64,000 bases of DNA. Source: Polyangiaceae bacterium UTPRO1. GTDB taxonomy: Bacteria > Desulfobacterota > Binatia > UTPRO1. How positions within the stretch are numbered: the stretch's first letter is position 1; each line of letters opens with the position of its first letter. The notes under the pieces were generated by a model. It ran no database searches and was not told where the DNA came from. It saw only the letters and a program-made list of their open reading frames with translations. Below are positions 37,186 through 45,517 of the stretch, one piece after another. The DNA lies in contig MWST01000035.1 in assembly GCA_002050235.1 (NCBI GenBank), positions 1 through 64,000 on the forward strand. Direction: 5' to 3'. The position numbers and the translations under genes were made by a program.

Positions 37186-37926
37186 TCACGGCACCACCAG
37201 AGTCGCCACGGCGATCGCCACCCCGGTAGCGAGCAGCCACAGATCGCCCGCATCGATGCCGGGCCGCGGCAGCGACGTCCGCGGCCGACCGGCGCTGAAA
37301 CCCCGAACCTCGAGCGCGAACGCCATCTGGTCGGCGCGGCGCAAGCCACCGATGAAGACCGGCACGATCACCGGACCGTAGCGCGCGATCCGCGTCGCGA
37401 CGCTGCCCGAGGCGAAGTCGAGACCGCGACAGCGCTGGGCGTCACGCACGGTGAGCGCCGCCTCGAAGAACACCGGCACCAGGCGGAAGGCGAGCGTCAG
37501 CACGAAGCCGGCGCGATACGGGACGCCGAGGCGCGCCAGCGCGAAGGCGAACTCTTCGATGGTAGTGGTGGCGAGGAAGACGAAGCCGGTAGCGAGGAAG
37601 GTCTCGAGGCGCAGCGCCATGGCGAGGCCGTAACGCAACGCCGCCCAGCGGTCGACCGGTGCGCCAGCCGTTGCCGGATAGAAGAGCGTCCAGATGATCA
37701 CCGTGAAGAAGAAGACCGGGATCATCAGCCAGCGCATGCGGTGGAGCACCGGCAGCGCCCGCGCGCTCGCAGTGACGGCGAACACGAGGACGAAGAGACA
37801 TGCCAGCGGCAGCGGATCAGCGAGCAGGAAGGCGGCGAAGAAGAGGAGGACGAGCACCAGCACCTTGGCGATCGGGTGGCGGCGGTGGAGCCAGCTCGAG
37901 CGGTCGAAGTAGAGCGACAGCGCCAC
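37186..37926 (-). CDS. ecfT: ECF transporter T component
   Basis: This 246-residue CbiQ/EcfT membrane protein has about five hydrophobic segments. FEAALTVRDAQRCRGLDF near 160 and LRRADQMAFALEVRGF near 205 match the two coupling motifs (Ala-Arg-Gly type) that contact the ATPases. It joins the double ATPase (37930) to the S component (39633). The GTG start lies three bases after the ATPase stop, so the genes are co-translated. Confidence 0.92.
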   Translation of the reverse strand: MALSLYFDRSSWLHRRHPIAKVLVLVLLFFAAFLLADPLPLACLFVLVFAVTASARALPVLHRMRWLMIPVFFFTVIIWTLFYPATAGAPVDRWAALRYGLAMALRLETFLATGFVFLATTTIEEFAFALARLGVPYRAGFVLTLAFRLVPVFFEAALTVRDAQRCRGLDFASGSVATRIARYGPVIVPVFIGGLRRADQMAFALEVRGFSAGRPRTSLPRPGIDAGDLWLLATGVAIAVATLVVP

Positions 37927-37929
37927 CCG

Positions 37930-39636
37930 TCAATCCTCGGATTCGAGCGCGCGCACCAGCTCGTCTACGGTGCGCGCGGCGATGCCCAGTGCGCGCGCCA
38001 CTCGCACCGCCGGCGGCGCCTCGAACGCCGCCGAGCGCAGGAGCGGCTCGTCGTCGAGAAGCTCGCCGAGCGCGCCGTCGAAGACCAGCCGGCCGCGGCG
38101 CATGAGGAGCGCGCGCTCCGCGTACTCGACGACGACCCACGGGCTGTGGGTGATGACGACGATCGTCGTGCCGGCAGCGTGCAGGCGCGCCAGCAGCTCG
38201 AGCATCGCCCGCACTTGCGGATAGTCGAGGCCGGTCGTCGGCTCGTCGAGGATCAGCACGCGCGGCGCCATCGCCAGGACCGTCGCGACCGCCAGGCGCT
38301 GACGCTCGCCCTTGCGCAACAGACAGGGATCCTCGTCGCGCACCGCAGCGAGTCCCACCGCCGCCAACGTCTCGTCGACGCGCGCCGCGAGCGCCTCGCC
38401 GGCGAGCCCGAAGTTGCGCGGGCCGAACGCGACCTCGTCGGCGACCGTCGCCGCGAACAACTGATGGTCGGGATTCTGGAACACGTAGCCGATCTCGCGC
38501 GCGACCCGCTCGAGCGGCAGTGCGCCGAGGTCGGCGCCGTCGAGCCGGACTTCGCCGACCTCGGCCCGGAGGAGCCCGTTCAGGTGCTTCGCCAGCGTCG
38601 TCTTCCCGGAGCCGTTCTGGCCGATGAGGGCCACGAATTCACCGCTGCCGAGCGTGAAGCTCACGTCGGCGAGCGCGTGCGTGCCGTCCTCGTAGACGCG
38701 CGCGAGGCCCCGCACCTCGAGGATCGGCGGCGCGGCGGCGGCGGTCCGGCCAGCAGGCGCGGCGGCGGGCGCGGTGCGCGCCGACTCCGGCACGCCGCGC
38801 GCGCGCAGCGCGGCGACCGCGCCGTCGACGTCGAGCGGCAGATCGCAACCGAGCCGCCGGGCGAGGACGGCGAGGTCGTGTGGCCGCACGCCGCACGCGG
38901 TGAAGAGATCGACGTCGCGCACGAGCGCCGCCGTCGGCCCCGCGGCGACGATCCTCCCGGCGCTCATCAAGACCAGCCGGTCGGCACGCAGGACCGGATC
39001 GACCTCGTGCTCGACTGCGAGCAGCACGAGACGTTTCCCGCGTACGCTCTCGAGCGCGGCGTAGAACTCACGGCGGCCGATCGGGTCGAGGTCGGTTGCG
39101 GGCTCGTCGAGCAGCAGCACCTCGGGCTCCATCGCCAGGATGCTGGCGATCGCGAGTCGCTGCTTCTGACCCCCCGAGAGCGTCGAGGGATCGCGGTCGC
39201 CGCAGTCGGCGAGGTTCACGAGTGCCAGCGTCCGCTCGACCCGCGCTGCGATCTCGCCCGGCTCGACGCCCAGCTGTCCCGGTCCGAATGCGACCTCGAG
39301 CCGCACGTTGGTGGAGAACAGCTGCGCCTCGAAGTCCTGGAAGACCATGGCGACACGGCCGCCGAGATCTCCCACCTCCACACCGAGGAGCGGCTGCGCC
39401 CCGAGGCGGATCTCGCCATCGCAAACGGCCGGTACGAGCGCGGGTACTAGGGCGTTGATGCAACGGAGGAGCGTCGACTTGCCGGCGCCGCTCGCGCCCA
39501 TGATCGCGACGAGCTCGCCGGGGGCGACTGCGAGCGAGACACCGGCGAGCGCCGGCGCCGGCGGGTCGGTGTAGCGGCACGTGAAATCGCGCACCACGAG
39601 CGACGCGCCGCCAGCGCAGCCGGTGAACGCGGTCAC
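37930..39636 (-). CDS. ecfA: ECF transporter ATPase, two ABC domains fused
   Basis: This 568-residue protein contains two complete ABC ATPases. The first has GASGAGKST, LSGGQKQR, LLLDEPATDLDP and EHEVD. The second has GQNGSGKTT, LRKGERQR in place of LSGGQ, LILDEPTTGLD and THSPW. The altered second signature may make one of the two ATP sites weak, as in some asymmetric ECF pairs. It powers vitamin or metal uptake with EcfT and the S component. The GTG start overlaps the S-component stop (GTGA). Confidence 0.92.
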   Translation of the reverse strand: MTAFTGCAGGASLVVRDFTCRYTDPPAPALAGVSLAVAPGELVAIMGASGAGKSTLLRCINALVPALVPAVCDGEIRLGAQPLLGVEVGDLGGRVAMVFQDFEAQLFSTNVRLEVAFGPGQLGVEPGEIAARVERTLALVNLADCGDRDPSTLSGGQKQRLAIASILAMEPEVLLLDEPATDLDPIGRREFYAALESVRGKRLVLLAVEHEVDPVLRADRLVLMSAGRIVAAGPTAALVRDVDLFTACGVRPHDLAVLARRLGCDLPLDVDGAVAALRARGVPESARTAPAAAPAGRTAAAAPPILEVRGLARVYEDGTHALADVSFTLGSGEFVALIGQNGSGKTTLAKHLNGLLRAEVGEVRLDGADLGALPLERVAREIGYVFQNPDHQLFAATVADEVAFGPRNFGLAGEALAARVDETLAAVGLAAVRDEDPCLLRKGERQRLAVATVLAMAPRVLILDEPTTGLDYPQVRAMLELLARLHAAGTTIVVITHSPWVVVEYAERALLMRRGRLVFDGALGELLDDEPLLRSAAFEAPPAVRVARALGIAARTVDELVRALESED

Positions 39637-40433
39637 AGGAGGGCAAGGCCCGCCGCAGCGAGCGCCAGGCCGGGAAGGACGATCACAGCGAGCGTGAGGT
39701 CAGGGGTCGCGGCAACGAAGCTCGGCGGCAGCACCCCGACGGCGGCGCAGTTACCGCCGACGAAAGCGACTAGGGCGCCCGCGATCGCCAAGCCGACGCC
39801 GAGCACGAGGCGCACCGTCGAGGGTGCCGGATGCGGTCCCATGATGTCGCCGTGGAGCAGACGCACGCGGCGCACGCGCGGATACAGCACCGCGAGCAGC
39901 AGCGGCGCCAGGACCAGTGCGGTCACGGAGTTGTTCACGATGACGACGTTGGCGAGGACTGCGAAGGGCACGAAGCCCAGCACCTGGAGGCCGAAGCCGA
40001 CAGTCGCCGCGCAGAGGCCGGCTCCGGTCACGACCACGACGACGAACAGCAGCCAGGCGGTCGGCGTCCTCGGCACCGGATCGCTGCTCGCGCAGGCGCG
40101 CCAGAGGCGATAGGGCGCCAGGGCGTACAAGAAGTTGCCGATGAATCCGAAGAGGTCGCCCGGCCCGAGCCCGGTGAAGAAGTCGCCGATCAGATTGCCG
40201 ATCGCGGCGCCCCAGACCGCCGCCGGACCGAAGAGGAACGAGCACACGACCGGCAGTGCGTTGGCGGGACGGAAGTGCGTCACCCCCGGAATGATCGGCA
40301 CCACCAGGAACGGGATCAGCACCGCTGCGTAGAACGACGCGCACATGGCCGTCAGCACGACCATGCGTGTGTTGCGCCACATCAGTATGAGCTCGTGCAT
40401 GCGAGTCGGGGCCGCGTCCGTTCGCTCTCGCAT
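39633..40433 (-). CDS. ECF transporter substrate-binding S component
   Basis: This 266-residue membrane protein has about seven hydrophobic segments, longer than usual S components (about 200) because of a C-terminal extension. MVVLTAMCASFYAAVLIPF, then HFRPANALPVVCSFLFGPAAV and GAAIGNLIGDFFTG match the QueT-type S family pattern. It sits first in a complete ECF cassette, so it is the dedicated specificity subunit. The substrate is unknown, and the 64-base divergent region ahead of it is too short for a typical vitamin riboswitch. ATG 40400 is an alternative start. Confidence 0.85.
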   Translation of the reverse strand: MRERTDAAPTRMHELILMWRNTRMVVLTAMCASFYAAVLIPFLVVPIIPGVTHFRPANALPVVCSFLFGPAAVWGAAIGNLIGDFFTGLGPGDLFGFIGNFLYALAPYRLWRACASSDPVPRTPTAWLLFVVVVVTGAGLCAATVGFGLQVLGFVPFAVLANVVIVNNSVTALVLAPLLLAVLYPRVRRVRLLHGDIMGPHPAPSTVRLVLGVGLAIAGALVAFVGGNCAAVGVLPPSFVAATPDLTLAVIVLPGLALAAAGLALL

Positions 40434-40497
40434 TGCCGACCCGGAAGCGGGCCGGCTATGCTAAGACCTGCCGCGCGCGCGCGGTCAAGAGCTGAAC

Positions 40498-41079
40498 ATG
40501 TCGCGCATCGCGTTTCTCCGGCTCGAGTGGACGCTCTCGCTGGCCCTCGTCCTCGTCTCCGGCGTCTGGGCGACGCTGCGCTCGCTGCCCCTGGCGCCGC
40601 TCCTCGTCCCCACACCCGGGCGCGTGCTCGCCGGCGCCCTCGCCGGAGCTCTGCTGTGGAGCACGATCCCGGTCTTGTTGTGCGCGCCGAGCATGCAGCG
40701 CGTCTGGCGCGACGTGCTGCGCCCGTTCGCGGCGACGATCACGACCACCGACGTGCTCGTGATAGCGACCCTCTCGGGCCTCACCGAAGAGCTGTTCTTT
40801 CGCGGCGTGCTCCTGCCCGAAACCGGGGTCGTAGTATCGAGCCTCTGCTTCGGAGCCTTGCACGCGCTCACCGCGACCTACTTCGTCTGGGCGACGGCCG
40901 TCGGCGCCGTCATGAGCGCGCTGACGCTCGCCGCCGGCTCGCTCGTGGTGCCGATCGTCGCGCACGCTACCTACAACTTCGGCGCCTTGCTGCTCCTGCG
41001 GCGCGCCGCGGGCCGCGCCGCGAGCTCGCCGCGGCCCGAGCGTCCGCCGACGATTGCGTCCCCGCATGGCATCGGTTAG
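40498..41079 (+). CDS. CPBP family intramembrane metalloprotease
   Basis: This 193-residue membrane protein has about five or six hydrophobic segments and the three CAAX-protease motifs: TEELFFRG (EExxxR), FGALHA and VAHATYN. It is probably an intramembrane glutamic or metal-dependent endopeptidase; its substrate is unknown. It starts the operon-like run that includes the BamD-like lipoprotein and sulfur-carrier genes, with only ten bases to the next start. Confidence 0.88.
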   Translation: MSRIAFLRLEWTLSLALVLVSGVWATLRSLPLAPLLVPTPGRVLAGALAGALLWSTIPVLLCAPSMQRVWRDVLRPFAATITTTDVLVIATLSGLTEELFFRGVLLPETGVVVSSLCFGALHALTATYFVWATAVGAVMSALTLAAGSLVVPIVAHATYNFGALLLLRRAAGRAASSPRPERPPTIASPHGIG

Positions 41080-41089
41080 GAACCCGCGA

Positions 41090-42055
41090 ATGCTTTTTCG
41101 TCGCATCGCTCCGGCGTTGGCGCTAGCGGCGATCGGGTTCGCGGCATGCGGAACGCCGCCGCGCCTCACCGCCGACAAGTACTACACCGAGGGCAAGGCC
41201 GCCTTCACGGACAAGAACTACGAAGGAGCGATCCGCAACTACAAGGATCTGCTCGACCAGTACCCGTTCGATCCTCACGCCGAGGAAGCCGAGCTCGCGA
41301 TCGCGGAGTCGCACTACAAGAAAGGCCAGTACGCCGAGGCCATCGCCGCTTTCAACGACTTCCAGCGCATGCACCCGATGAGCCCGGCGCTGGCGAAGGT
41401 GTACTACCTGCTCGGCAGGAGTTTCGACAAGCAGATGACGACGATCGACCGTGATCAACAAGCGGCCGACAACGCCCAGGGCTGGTACCGCGTCGTCCTC
41501 GATCGCTATCCCGAGAGCGAGTACGCGCCGAGGGCGCGCCGCCGCATGGCCCGCTGCCGCGAGTCGATGGCGGAGCACGAGCGCTACGTTGCCCGTTTCT
41601 ATTTCAAGCAGAACAACGTGCGGGCCGGCGAGAATCGCGTCAAGGGCCTCCTCGAGAAGTTCTCCGACACAGTCGCCGCGACCGCGGCGCTCGAGGATCT
41701 GGCGGCGGCGTACGAGCGTCGCGGCGACGAACCCGCGGCCGCCAAGGTCCGAGCGGCGGTCAAGGAGCGCACCGACATCTACGCGAGCATGCCGGAGACG
41801 GGGCCGGGATCGCGGGCCGCGGGCGCCGTTCCGGCGGTGCGGACGCCGATCTCCGACGCACTTCTCGCCGATCTCGTCGCGAGCTACGGACCGAGCGAGA
41901 GCAGCAGCACCGTGGTTGCGGCGCCGGCGCTGGTCGACCCGGTCGCAGCGCCGAAGCTGCCCACCGGCGGAGCCGACCCCGGCGCCTATCAACCGATCGG
42001 GCGCGGCACCGGCACCGGCGCCGGCGGCGGCGGCGCCGGCATGGGTCGCTACTGA
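41090..42055 (+). CDS. BamD-like TPR outer-membrane lipoprotein
   Basis: This 321-residue protein starts at ATG 41090. Its lipobox GFAAC puts the lipidated Cys near residue 20. TPR repeats follow: YTEGKAAFTDKNYEGAIRNY, AIAESHYKKGQYAEAIAAF and later YYLLGRSF, as in BamD/YfiO. It probably helps insert beta-barrel proteins from the inner face of the outer membrane. The C-terminal ~100 residues are low-complexity Ala/Pro/Gly, ending in a Gly-rich tail, and are not typical of BamD. The next gene starts seven bases later. Confidence 0.85.
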   Translation: MLFRRIAPALALAAIGFAACGTPPRLTADKYYTEGKAAFTDKNYEGAIRNYKDLLDQYPFDPHAEEAELAIAESHYKKGQYAEAIAAFNDFQRMHPMSPALAKVYYLLGRSFDKQMTTIDRDQQAADNAQGWYRVVLDRYPESEYAPRARRRMARCRESMAEHERYVARFYFKQNNVRAGENRVKGLLEKFSDTVAATAALEDLAAAYERRGDEPAAAKVRAAVKERTDIYASMPETGPGSRAAGAVPAVRTPISDALLADLVASYGPSESSSTVVAAPALVDPVAAPKLPTGGADPGAYQPIGRGTGTGAGGGGAGMGRY

Positions 42056-42062
42056 GCCGCCC

Positions 42063-42806
42063 GTGAGCGTCGCAGCGGCGGCGGGCGCGCCGGCAGCACG
42101 GCTCGCCGACGCGTCCGTGCTCGTGATCGGAGCCGGCGCTCTCGGCTGTGCCGCCGCCGAGGCGCTGGCAGCGGCCGGCATCCGGCGCCTGACGCTCGTC
42201 GACTACGACCGCGTCGAGCGCTCGAACCTGCATCGACAGCTCCTGCACCGCACCGCCGACCTCGGCCGTCTCAAGGTCGAGTCGGCGCGCGACGCCCTCG
42301 CCGCACGCTATCCGGCGCTGGTTACGGCGGTCGCGGCGGTGCGCTTCGACGCCGGGAACGCCCGGGATCTCGTTCGCGGCCAGACTGCCGTCATCGACGC
42401 GACCGACGGCATCGCCAACAAGTTCCTGATCAACGATCTCGTGATTGGATTGCGGACCCCGCTCGTGCACGCCGGGATCGTGCGTTTCCAGGGTCAGCTC
42501 ATGACGATCCTGCCCGGCGTCTCGGCATGCTACCGCTGCTTGTTCGGAGCGCCGCCAGCGGCAGGAAGCGTTCCCTCGTGCCAGGAAGCGGGCGTGCTCG
42601 GCTCGCTCGCGGGCACGATCGGCACGCTCCAGGCGGCGGAAGCGATACGACTGGCGACCGGCGAAGGCGCGCTCCTCACCGACCGGCTCCTCACCTACGA
42701 CGCGCTCGCGACCCGCTTCCGGCAGGTGAAGCTCCGCCGCAACCCCGCCTGCCCCACCTGCGCACCCCTTGGCGACCCCTTGGCCGCAACCGCGGGCACC
42801 GGCTAG
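42063..42806 (+). CDS. E1-like (MoeB/ThiF family) sulfur-carrier activating enzyme, catalytic half
   Basis: This 247-residue adenylyltransferase has the E1 core: VLVIGAGALG (nucleotide binding), LVDYDRVERSNLHRQLLH (Arg58), LGRLKVES (Lys71), IDATDG (Asp115) and SCQEAGVLG (Cys173). CYRC and CPTC form the structural zinc site. It lacks the N-terminal RYSRQ helix that normally supplies an Arg to the partner active site in MoeB dimers. The start is GTG 42063. It should adenylate the C-terminus of the sulfur carrier encoded next (42846). The degenerate E1-like product at 44130, which keeps RYSRQ, is a likely partner. Confidence 0.88.
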   Translation: MSVAAAAGAPAARLADASVLVIGAGALGCAAAEALAAAGIRRLTLVDYDRVERSNLHRQLLHRTADLGRLKVESARDALAARYPALVTAVAAVRFDAGNARDLVRGQTAVIDATDGIANKFLINDLVIGLRTPLVHAGIVRFQGQLMTILPGVSACYRCLFGAPPAAGSVPSCQEAGVLGSLAGTIGTLQAAEAIRLATGEGALLTDRLLTYDALATRFRQVKLRRNPACPTCAPLGDPLAATAGTG

Positions 42807-42845
42807 AACCTGAGGTCTTCGACCCGCACAAAGGAGATCCCATCC

Positions 42846-43127
42846 ATGCCCATACAGGTCCGCATCCCGACCCCTCTGCGCAAGCTCACCGCCGGTGCCG
42901 AGACCGTCAGCGCCAGCGGCGCCACCGTCGCCGCCGTCGTGCAAGACGTGGAGAGCCGCCACCCCGGCCTGAAGGAGCGCATCTGCGATGATGCCGGAAA
43001 GGTGCGCCGCTTCGTCAACCTCTACGTGAACGGCGAGGACATCCGGTTCCTCTCGAGCCTCGACACGCCGGTGAAGGACGGCGACGAGGTCTCGATCGTG
43101 CCCGCTATCGCCGGCGGCACGGCGTAG
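42846..43127 (+). CDS. MoaD/ThiS-like sulfur carrier protein (CysO type)
   Basis: This 93-residue ubiquitin-fold protein starts at ATG 42846 after AAAGGAG. VRRFVNLYVNGEDIRFLSSL and DGDEVSIVPAIAGG resemble mycobacterial CysO. The chain ends GGTA, two residues beyond the Gly-Gly that would carry sulfur as thiocarboxylate, so a protease must trim it before activation, or it is a different variant. The genes on both sides encode an E1-like enzyme and a cysteine synthase, which strongly supports a role as sulfur donor for cysteine synthesis. Confidence 0.88.
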   Translation: MPIQVRIPTPLRKLTAGAETVSASGATVAAVVQDVESRHPGLKERICDDAGKVRRFVNLYVNGEDIRFLSSLDTPVKDGDEVSIVPAIAGGTA

Positions 43128-43147
43128 CGGGTCCGAGCCGGATTCGC

Positions 43148-44122
43148 ATGTCGTCCGGTGCCGGGACGACCGGCGGCACTGCGCCATCGGGGTCACTCGC
43201 GCCCGTGCGGAAGCCGGGCATCCTCGACCTCGTCGGCAACACCCCGATGCTACGCATCCGCGCGCTGGCTCGTGATCTGCCGCCCGCCGTGCGGCTCTAC
43301 GCCAAGCTCGAGGGTTTCAATCCCGGCGGCTCGGTGAAGGACCGCCCGGCCCTCAACATGCTCCGCGACGGAATCGCCAAGGGGCTGCTGCGCCCCGGAA
43401 AGACGATCCTCGACTCCACCTCCGGGAACACCGGTATCGCGCTGGCGATGATCGGGGCCGCACTCGGCTACCCCGTCGAGCTCGTGATGCCCGAGAACGT
43501 GAGCGTCGAGCGCAAGAAGATCATCCGCGCCTACGGAGCGGAGATAATCTTCTCGAGCGGGCTCGAAGGCTCCGACGGCGCCATCCGGCTCTGCCGCGAG
43601 GTCCTCGCCGAAGATCCGGAGAAGTACTTCAAGCCCGATCAGTACTTCAACGAAGCCAATCCGCAGGCCCACTACCTGACGACCGGCCCCGAGATCTGGC
43701 AACAGACCAACGGCGCGGTCACCCACTTCGTGACCGGCCTCGGCACCGGGGGCACGATCATGGGCACCGGCCGCGCGCTCAAGGAGCGCAACCCGGCGAT
43801 AGCGGTGATCGGCGTCGAGCCCGACGACGCCTTTCACGGCCTCGAGGGCCTCAAGCACATGGCGTCGTCGATCGTGCCCGGCATCTACCACGAGGACGAG
43901 CTCGACGAGAAAATCCCCGTCGCCACCGACGACGCCTACGAGATGGTGCACAAGCTCGGAACCATGGAGGGCGTCATCGTCGGGCAGTCGTCGGGTGCGA
44001 ACCTGGTCGCCGCCCTCCAGGTGGCGCGCCGGCTCGAGCGCGGCGTCGTGGTCACGATCTTCTGCGACTTCGGCGTCCGCTACCTCAGCACCAATCTCTG
44101 GATCGGCCATCGCGGGGAGTAG
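43148..44122 (+). CDS. cysM: Cysteine synthase (CysM type)
   Basis: This 324-residue PLP enzyme has Lys64 in NPGGSVKDRPA, the substrate loop STSGNTG and the phosphate-binding GLGTGGT. QSSGAN near 280 is also conserved. It lies 20 bases after the CysO-like gene. In the mycobacterial CysM system O-phosphoserine reacts with thiocarboxylated CysO to give cysteine; the gene order suggests the same chemistry here, though O-acetylserine and sulfide cannot be excluded. A poorly conserved ~24-residue N-terminal extension is present. Confidence 0.92.
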   Translation: MSSGAGTTGGTAPSGSLAPVRKPGILDLVGNTPMLRIRALARDLPPAVRLYAKLEGFNPGGSVKDRPALNMLRDGIAKGLLRPGKTILDSTSGNTGIALAMIGAALGYPVELVMPENVSVERKKIIRAYGAEIIFSSGLEGSDGAIRLCREVLAEDPEKYFKPDQYFNEANPQAHYLTTGPEIWQQTNGAVTHFVTGLGTGGTIMGTGRALKERNPAIAVIGVEPDDAFHGLEGLKHMASSIVPGIYHEDELDEKIPVATDDAYEMVHKLGTMEGVIVGQSSGANLVAALQVARRLERGVVVTIFCDFGVRYLSTNLWIGHRGE

Positions 44123-44129
44123 GGACGCA

Positions 44130-44738
44130 GTGGTGCGGCTCGACGACGAACGGATCGAGCGCTACAGCCGCCAGATCATCCTGCAGGAGGTGGGAGCGCG
44201 CGGGCAGGAGCGCCTGTTCGCAGCGCGCGTCGCGGTGGTCGGCGCCGGCGCTGCCGCCGAGCGCGTGGTCGCATACCTGGCGGCAGCAGGGATCGGGTGG
44301 ATCGCGGTCGAGCCGGCGTCGCGAGCTGTCGTCGACCCGGATCAACGGGACGTCGCGCTGGCACCCCTCGGCGACGCGGCCAGTGCCGGCTGCGATGCCG
44401 CCGTCGTCGTCGCAGCCACGGTGGCGGCCGCCGCCGAGGCGCTCGCGTCCTGGCAGCCGCGCGCCGGATCGCTCTTCTGGATCGCCGGCGGATGGGCGGG
44501 CGCCTGGCCGCCGTGCCCGCGCTGCGCGGTGAGCACAACGGCCGGCAGCGACGAAGTCGGCTCCCTCCTGGCACCGCTTCGCGAAGGCGTGCTCGCGACC
44601 GTCATTGCGACCGAGGTAGTGAAGGCGCTGCTCGCGATCGGCGCCCCCCTCGCCGGCCGCGTTCTCGCCTACGATCCGGCAACGGCGACCGTCGCTGCCG
44701 AAACCGCAACGGCGCGCTGCGCGCGCTGCACCGGCTAG
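44130..44738 (+). CDS. Degenerate E1-like (ThiF/MoeB family) protein
   Basis: This 202-residue protein begins at GTG 44130 with AGGGA upstream. Its N-terminus (RIERYSRQIILQEVGARGQE, Arg11 and Arg14) matches MoeB or ThiF exactly where the previous E1-like protein lacks it. The rest is decayed: VAVVGAGAAAERVV has lost the GGLGS loop, and the SNLxRQ, catalytic Lys and TDN motifs are missing. Two CxxC pairs (CPRC, CARC) keep the zinc site. This is the pattern of the inactive half of a heterodimeric E1. It is seven bases downstream of the cysteine synthase gene. Confidence 0.82.
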   Translation: MVRLDDERIERYSRQIILQEVGARGQERLFAARVAVVGAGAAAERVVAYLAAAGIGWIAVEPASRAVVDPDQRDVALAPLGDAASAGCDAAVVVAATVAAAAEALASWQPRAGSLFWIAGGWAGAWPPCPRCAVSTTAGSDEVGSLLAPLREGVLATVIATEVVKALLAIGAPLAGRVLAYDPATATVAAETATARCARCTG

Positions 44739-44838
44739 GAGCGCCGCCGCGATCGCCGCCGACGCGCCCGTCTTGACCCGCTGCGGAACCCCGCATAGGG
44801 CACCGCCCATCCCCCCACGCCCCACGGAGGTCCAGACG

Positions 44839-45441
44839 ATGCTCAAGCTCTACCACGCGCAGCTCACCCGCTCGGTTCGTATAGTCTGGCTCCTCGAGGA
44901 GCTCGGTGTCGCCTACGAGCTCGTCGCCGTTCCCTTCAAGCCGCCGCGGAGCTCGTTCGAGCAGGACACCCCCGCGGGCAAGTTCCCGACCCTGGACGAC
45001 GACGGCATGGTGATGTTCGAGTCGGGCGCCATCCTCGAATACCTGATCGAGAAGTACGGCCGCGGCCGCCTCGCACCGCCAATCGGCGACCCCGAGCGTG
45101 GCAGGTACCTCCAGTGGGTGCACTTCGCCGAAGCGACCGCCTTTCCGCCGCTCGGCGACGTCGCTCGCCACACCATGTTCCTCCCCGAGGCCGACCGCCT
45201 CCCGCAGGTCGCCGCCGACGGTCGGATGCGGGCGAAGAACGCGCTCGACGTCCTGGAACGCGCGCTCCAGGACAAGCACTACCTGGTCGGCGGCGAGCTC
45301 TCCGGAGCCGACATCATGATGGGCTACCTGGTGATGGCGGCACGGATGCTCGGCTGCGTCGGCGCCGAGCACGCGAACATCGCCGCATACTGGGATCGAC
45401 TCGCGGCGCGGCCGGGATTCCAGAAAGCGCTGAGCGCCTGA
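44839..45441 (+). CDS. Glutathione S-transferase
   Basis: This 200-residue protein has an N-terminal thioredoxin-like domain (MLKLYHAQLTRSVRIVWLLE, cis-Pro in GKFPTL, and FESGAILEYL) and a C-terminal helical domain (SGADIMMGYLVMAARMLGCV). The residue near position 10-12, likely Ser, would activate glutathione. ATG 44839 follows GGAGG by nine bases. It is separated from the sulfur operon by 100 bases, so it may be transcribed on its own. The substrate is unknown. Confidence 0.92.
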   Translation: MLKLYHAQLTRSVRIVWLLEELGVAYELVAVPFKPPRSSFEQDTPAGKFPTLDDDGMVMFESGAILEYLIEKYGRGRLAPPIGDPERGRYLQWVHFAEATAFPPLGDVARHTMFLPEADRLPQVAADGRMRAKNALDVLERALQDKHYLVGGELSGADIMMGYLVMAARMLGCVGAEHANIAAYWDRLAARPGFQKALSA

Positions 45442-45477
45442 CACTCGCCGGGGAATCGGCGCGCCCGCGCCGCGCGC

Positions 45478-45508
45478 GCCGGCTTCCGGCCCACGGGTCG
45501 GAGCCGGC
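45478..45508. terminator. Hairpin between convergent GST and cysC
   Basis: The arms gccggcttccg (45478-45488) and cggagccggc (45499-45508) form a ten-pair stem with one bulged T. It can serve both convergent transcripts. No T-run flanks it. Confidence 0.5.
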
Positions 45509-45517
45509 GGTCGCGCC

